From NCBI GenBank assembly GCA_937141995.1, contig CAKZQX010000020.1, positions 1 through 7,646 of the forward strand: 7,646 nt of DNA, in the 5' to 3' direction. This DNA is from an uncultured Chloroflexaceae bacterium (GTDB lineage: Bacteria; Chloroflexota; Chloroflexia; Chloroflexales; Chloroflexaceae). Made by a program: the position numbers and the translations under genes. Every line of letters begins with the position of its first letter. Position 1 is the stretch's first letter. Positions 6,386 through 7,646 of this stretch are shown in pieces. Below the pieces are notes generated by a model. That model did no database searches. It was not told the origin of the DNA and worked only from the letters and a program-made list of their open reading frames with translations.

Positions 6386-6409
6386 GACTGTTCTGTTGCA
6401 GGAAAAACT

Positions 6410-7646
6410 ATGCATAATCATTTATACTTACCGCTCCTGATACCGCTGTTTGGCGCGCTCTCGGCGATTGTTTTTGCCCGCAAGCGCCGGTTGGCCCGCC
6501 GCATTATCATCGCAACAATTGCCGGTCATCTGACCTATAGCACCTGGATGCTGGTTAGCTTTGCCACCAACCCGGAGGTTCCCCGCCAGGTTGCCTTTGC
6601 CGGTGGTTGGGCGGCTCCGTTTGGGATCACCCTGGTCGCCGATCCGTTGAGCGCGATCATGCTCTTCCTGGCCGGGTTGCTTATGCTGACAACGCTGATC
6701 TTTGGCTTTGCGACCGTGGATCGGCGGCATGAACACTTTTTCTTCTATCCTATGCTGCTGCTGCTGCTCTTTGGCGTCAGTGGCGCCTTTATCACCGGTG
6801 ATCTGTTTAATTTGTATGTCTGGTTCGAGGTATTGCTGGTAGCCTCATTCGGGCTGCTGACGCTGGGTTGCAGCCGGGGACAGGCCGAAGGTGGCCTCAA
6901 ATATGTGGTCATAAACCTGATCGGTAGCACACTCTTCCTGATTGGCTGTGGTCTGGTGTATGGCGTGGCCGGAACGCTGAACATGGCCCATATTGCCGAG
7001 CGCTTTGCCGGCCTGCCTGCCGGCGAGCCAACCTTTATTACTGTACTGGCATCGCTGTTTATCGTAGCGTATGGCATCAAGGCGGCGCTCTTTCCGCTCT
7101 TCTTCTGGCTGCCGACCAGTTATCACACGCCGCCCATCGCTGTTACCGCCATCTTTGGTGGGCTGCTGACCAAGGTGGGGGTCTACTCACTCTACCGGGT
7201 GCTTGGACTGATCTACAATGGCGAACTGCCGACGCTCTCGCCGCTGCTGCTGATCCTGGCAGCACTTACCATGGTTGCGGGCGTGCTGGGTGCGGTGGCG
7301 CAGATGAATGTTCGGCGCATCCTCTCGTTCCATATTGTGAGCCAGATTGGCTATATGATTATGGGATTGGGCCTGGCAAGCGTCTTCGGCCTGGCGGCGG
7401 GGATTTTATTTATGGTTCACAATATCATTGTGAAAACGGCGCTGTTCTTGATCGGAGGCGCGGCAGAGCATATTTCCGGTACCGGCGATCTTAAGAAAAT
7501 GGGTGGCCTGGCAAAGCGGGAGCCGTTGCTGGCGGGGCTGTGGATGCTGGCGATTCTCTCACTGGCGGGTATTCCGCCGTTGAGCGGCTTTTTTGGGAAG
7601 CTGGTACTGCTACAGGCAGCGATCACGCAGGGGCAATACCTGATTG
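6410..7646 (+). CDS. mrpD: MrpD subunit (NuoM/NuoL-like antiporter core), cut by the right window edge
   Basis: The frame from the ATG at 6410 stays open for 412 codons to the window end; MrpD is normally near 490-500 aa, so about 80-90 residues are missing. AGGA at 6400-6403 lies 6 nt before the ATG, and the gene begins 24 nt after mrpC. It is a polytopic NuoM-like proton-translocating subunit with the residues expected of the family: E140 in the fifth-helix block FNLYVWFEVLL (133-143), K224 in GIKAALFPLFFWLP (222-235), the following HTPPIAVTAIFGGLLTKVG (239-257, with K255), VRRILSFHIVSQIGYM (301-316), H337 and K342 in VHNIIVKTALFLIGG (336-350), and K396 in IPPLSGFFGK (388-397). The glutamate and lysines match positions needed for ion movement in Mrp and complex I antiporter-like subunits. 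It resembles the MrpA core but lacks the MbhD/MbhE extension. Confidence 0.95.
   Translation, partial: MHNHLYLPLLIPLFGALSAIVFARKRRLARRIIIATIAGHLTYSTWMLVSFATNPEVPRQVAFAGGWAAPFGITLVADPLSAIMLFLAGLLMLTTLIFGFATVDRRHEHFFFYPMLLLLLFGVSGAFITGDLFNLYVWFEVLLVASFGLLTLGCSRGQAEGGLKYVVINLIGSTLFLIGCGLVYGVAGTLNMAHIAERFAGLPAGEPTFITVLASLFIVAYGIKAALFPLFFWLPTSYHTPPIAVTAIFGGLLTKVGVYSLYRVLGLIYNGELPTLSPLLLILAALTMVAGVLGAVAQMNVRRILSFHIVSQIGYMIMGLGLASVFGLAAGILFMVHNIIVKTALFLIGGAAEHISGTGDLKKMGGLAKREPLLAGLWMLAILSLAGIPPLSGFFGKLVLLQAAITQGQYLI

Noticed and set aside
1..7646. Search for CRISPR arrays, tRNA or rRNA genes, insertion-sequence ends and phage signals.
   Set aside because: None seen: no regularly spaced repeats of CRISPR size, no tRNA-like cloverleaf, no transposase and no terminal inverted repeats.

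Overview
The window holds the start of an Mrp-type (Mnh/Sha) multisubunit cation/proton antiporter operon, all on the + strand, preceded by an unrelated membrane-anchored alpha/beta-hydrolase-like gene. The organism is a bacterium of moderately high GC. The sequence style (GC by eye in the mid-50s %, Shine-Dalgarno sites present, a hydrolase-plus-membrane-domain protein, a full-length MrpA) would fit a Chloroflexota member such as a Chloroflexus relative. That is an impression only; no marker gene in the window fixes the taxonomy.

Layout. Positions 2-1492 encode a protein with an N-terminal alpha/beta-hydrolase fold and a C-terminal half of about eight membrane helices; its true start probably lies upstream of the window. 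Its nucleophile elbow reads GHALG, with Ala where the catalytic Ser should be. Positions 1493-1864 are non-coding but structured: a strong 14-bp hairpin closes the first gene, a small second hairpin follows, then a good sigma-70-type promoter (TTGACA, 18 bp, TATTAT). Its -35 box is the last of three hexamers repeated every 11 bp, a pattern typical of OmpR/PhoB-family response regulators. A leader of roughly 190 nt with nested and competing stems ends at a strong ribosome binding site.

Positions 1865-5488 encode the most notable object, a 1207-residue single polypeptide. It joins a complete CaCA-family (Na+/Ca2+ exchanger-like) domain, with both alpha repeats, to a complete full-length MrpA with its NuoL-like core plus MbhD- and MbhE-like C-terminal domains. 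MrpB (5549-6013), MrpC (6029-6385) and the first 412 residues of MrpD (6410 to the window end) follow at short spacings, each with its own Shine-Dalgarno site. mrpE, mrpF and mrpG would be expected just beyond the window.

Working model (inference): the Mrp complex exports Na+ at the expense of the proton gradient. The exchanger domain on the same chain as MrpA could use that Na+ gradient to expel Ca2+ (or a related cation), giving a one-complex route from proton motive force to Ca2+ export. The promoter-proximal repeats and folded leader suggest control both by a response regulator and at the RNA level, but neither is proven by sequence alone.
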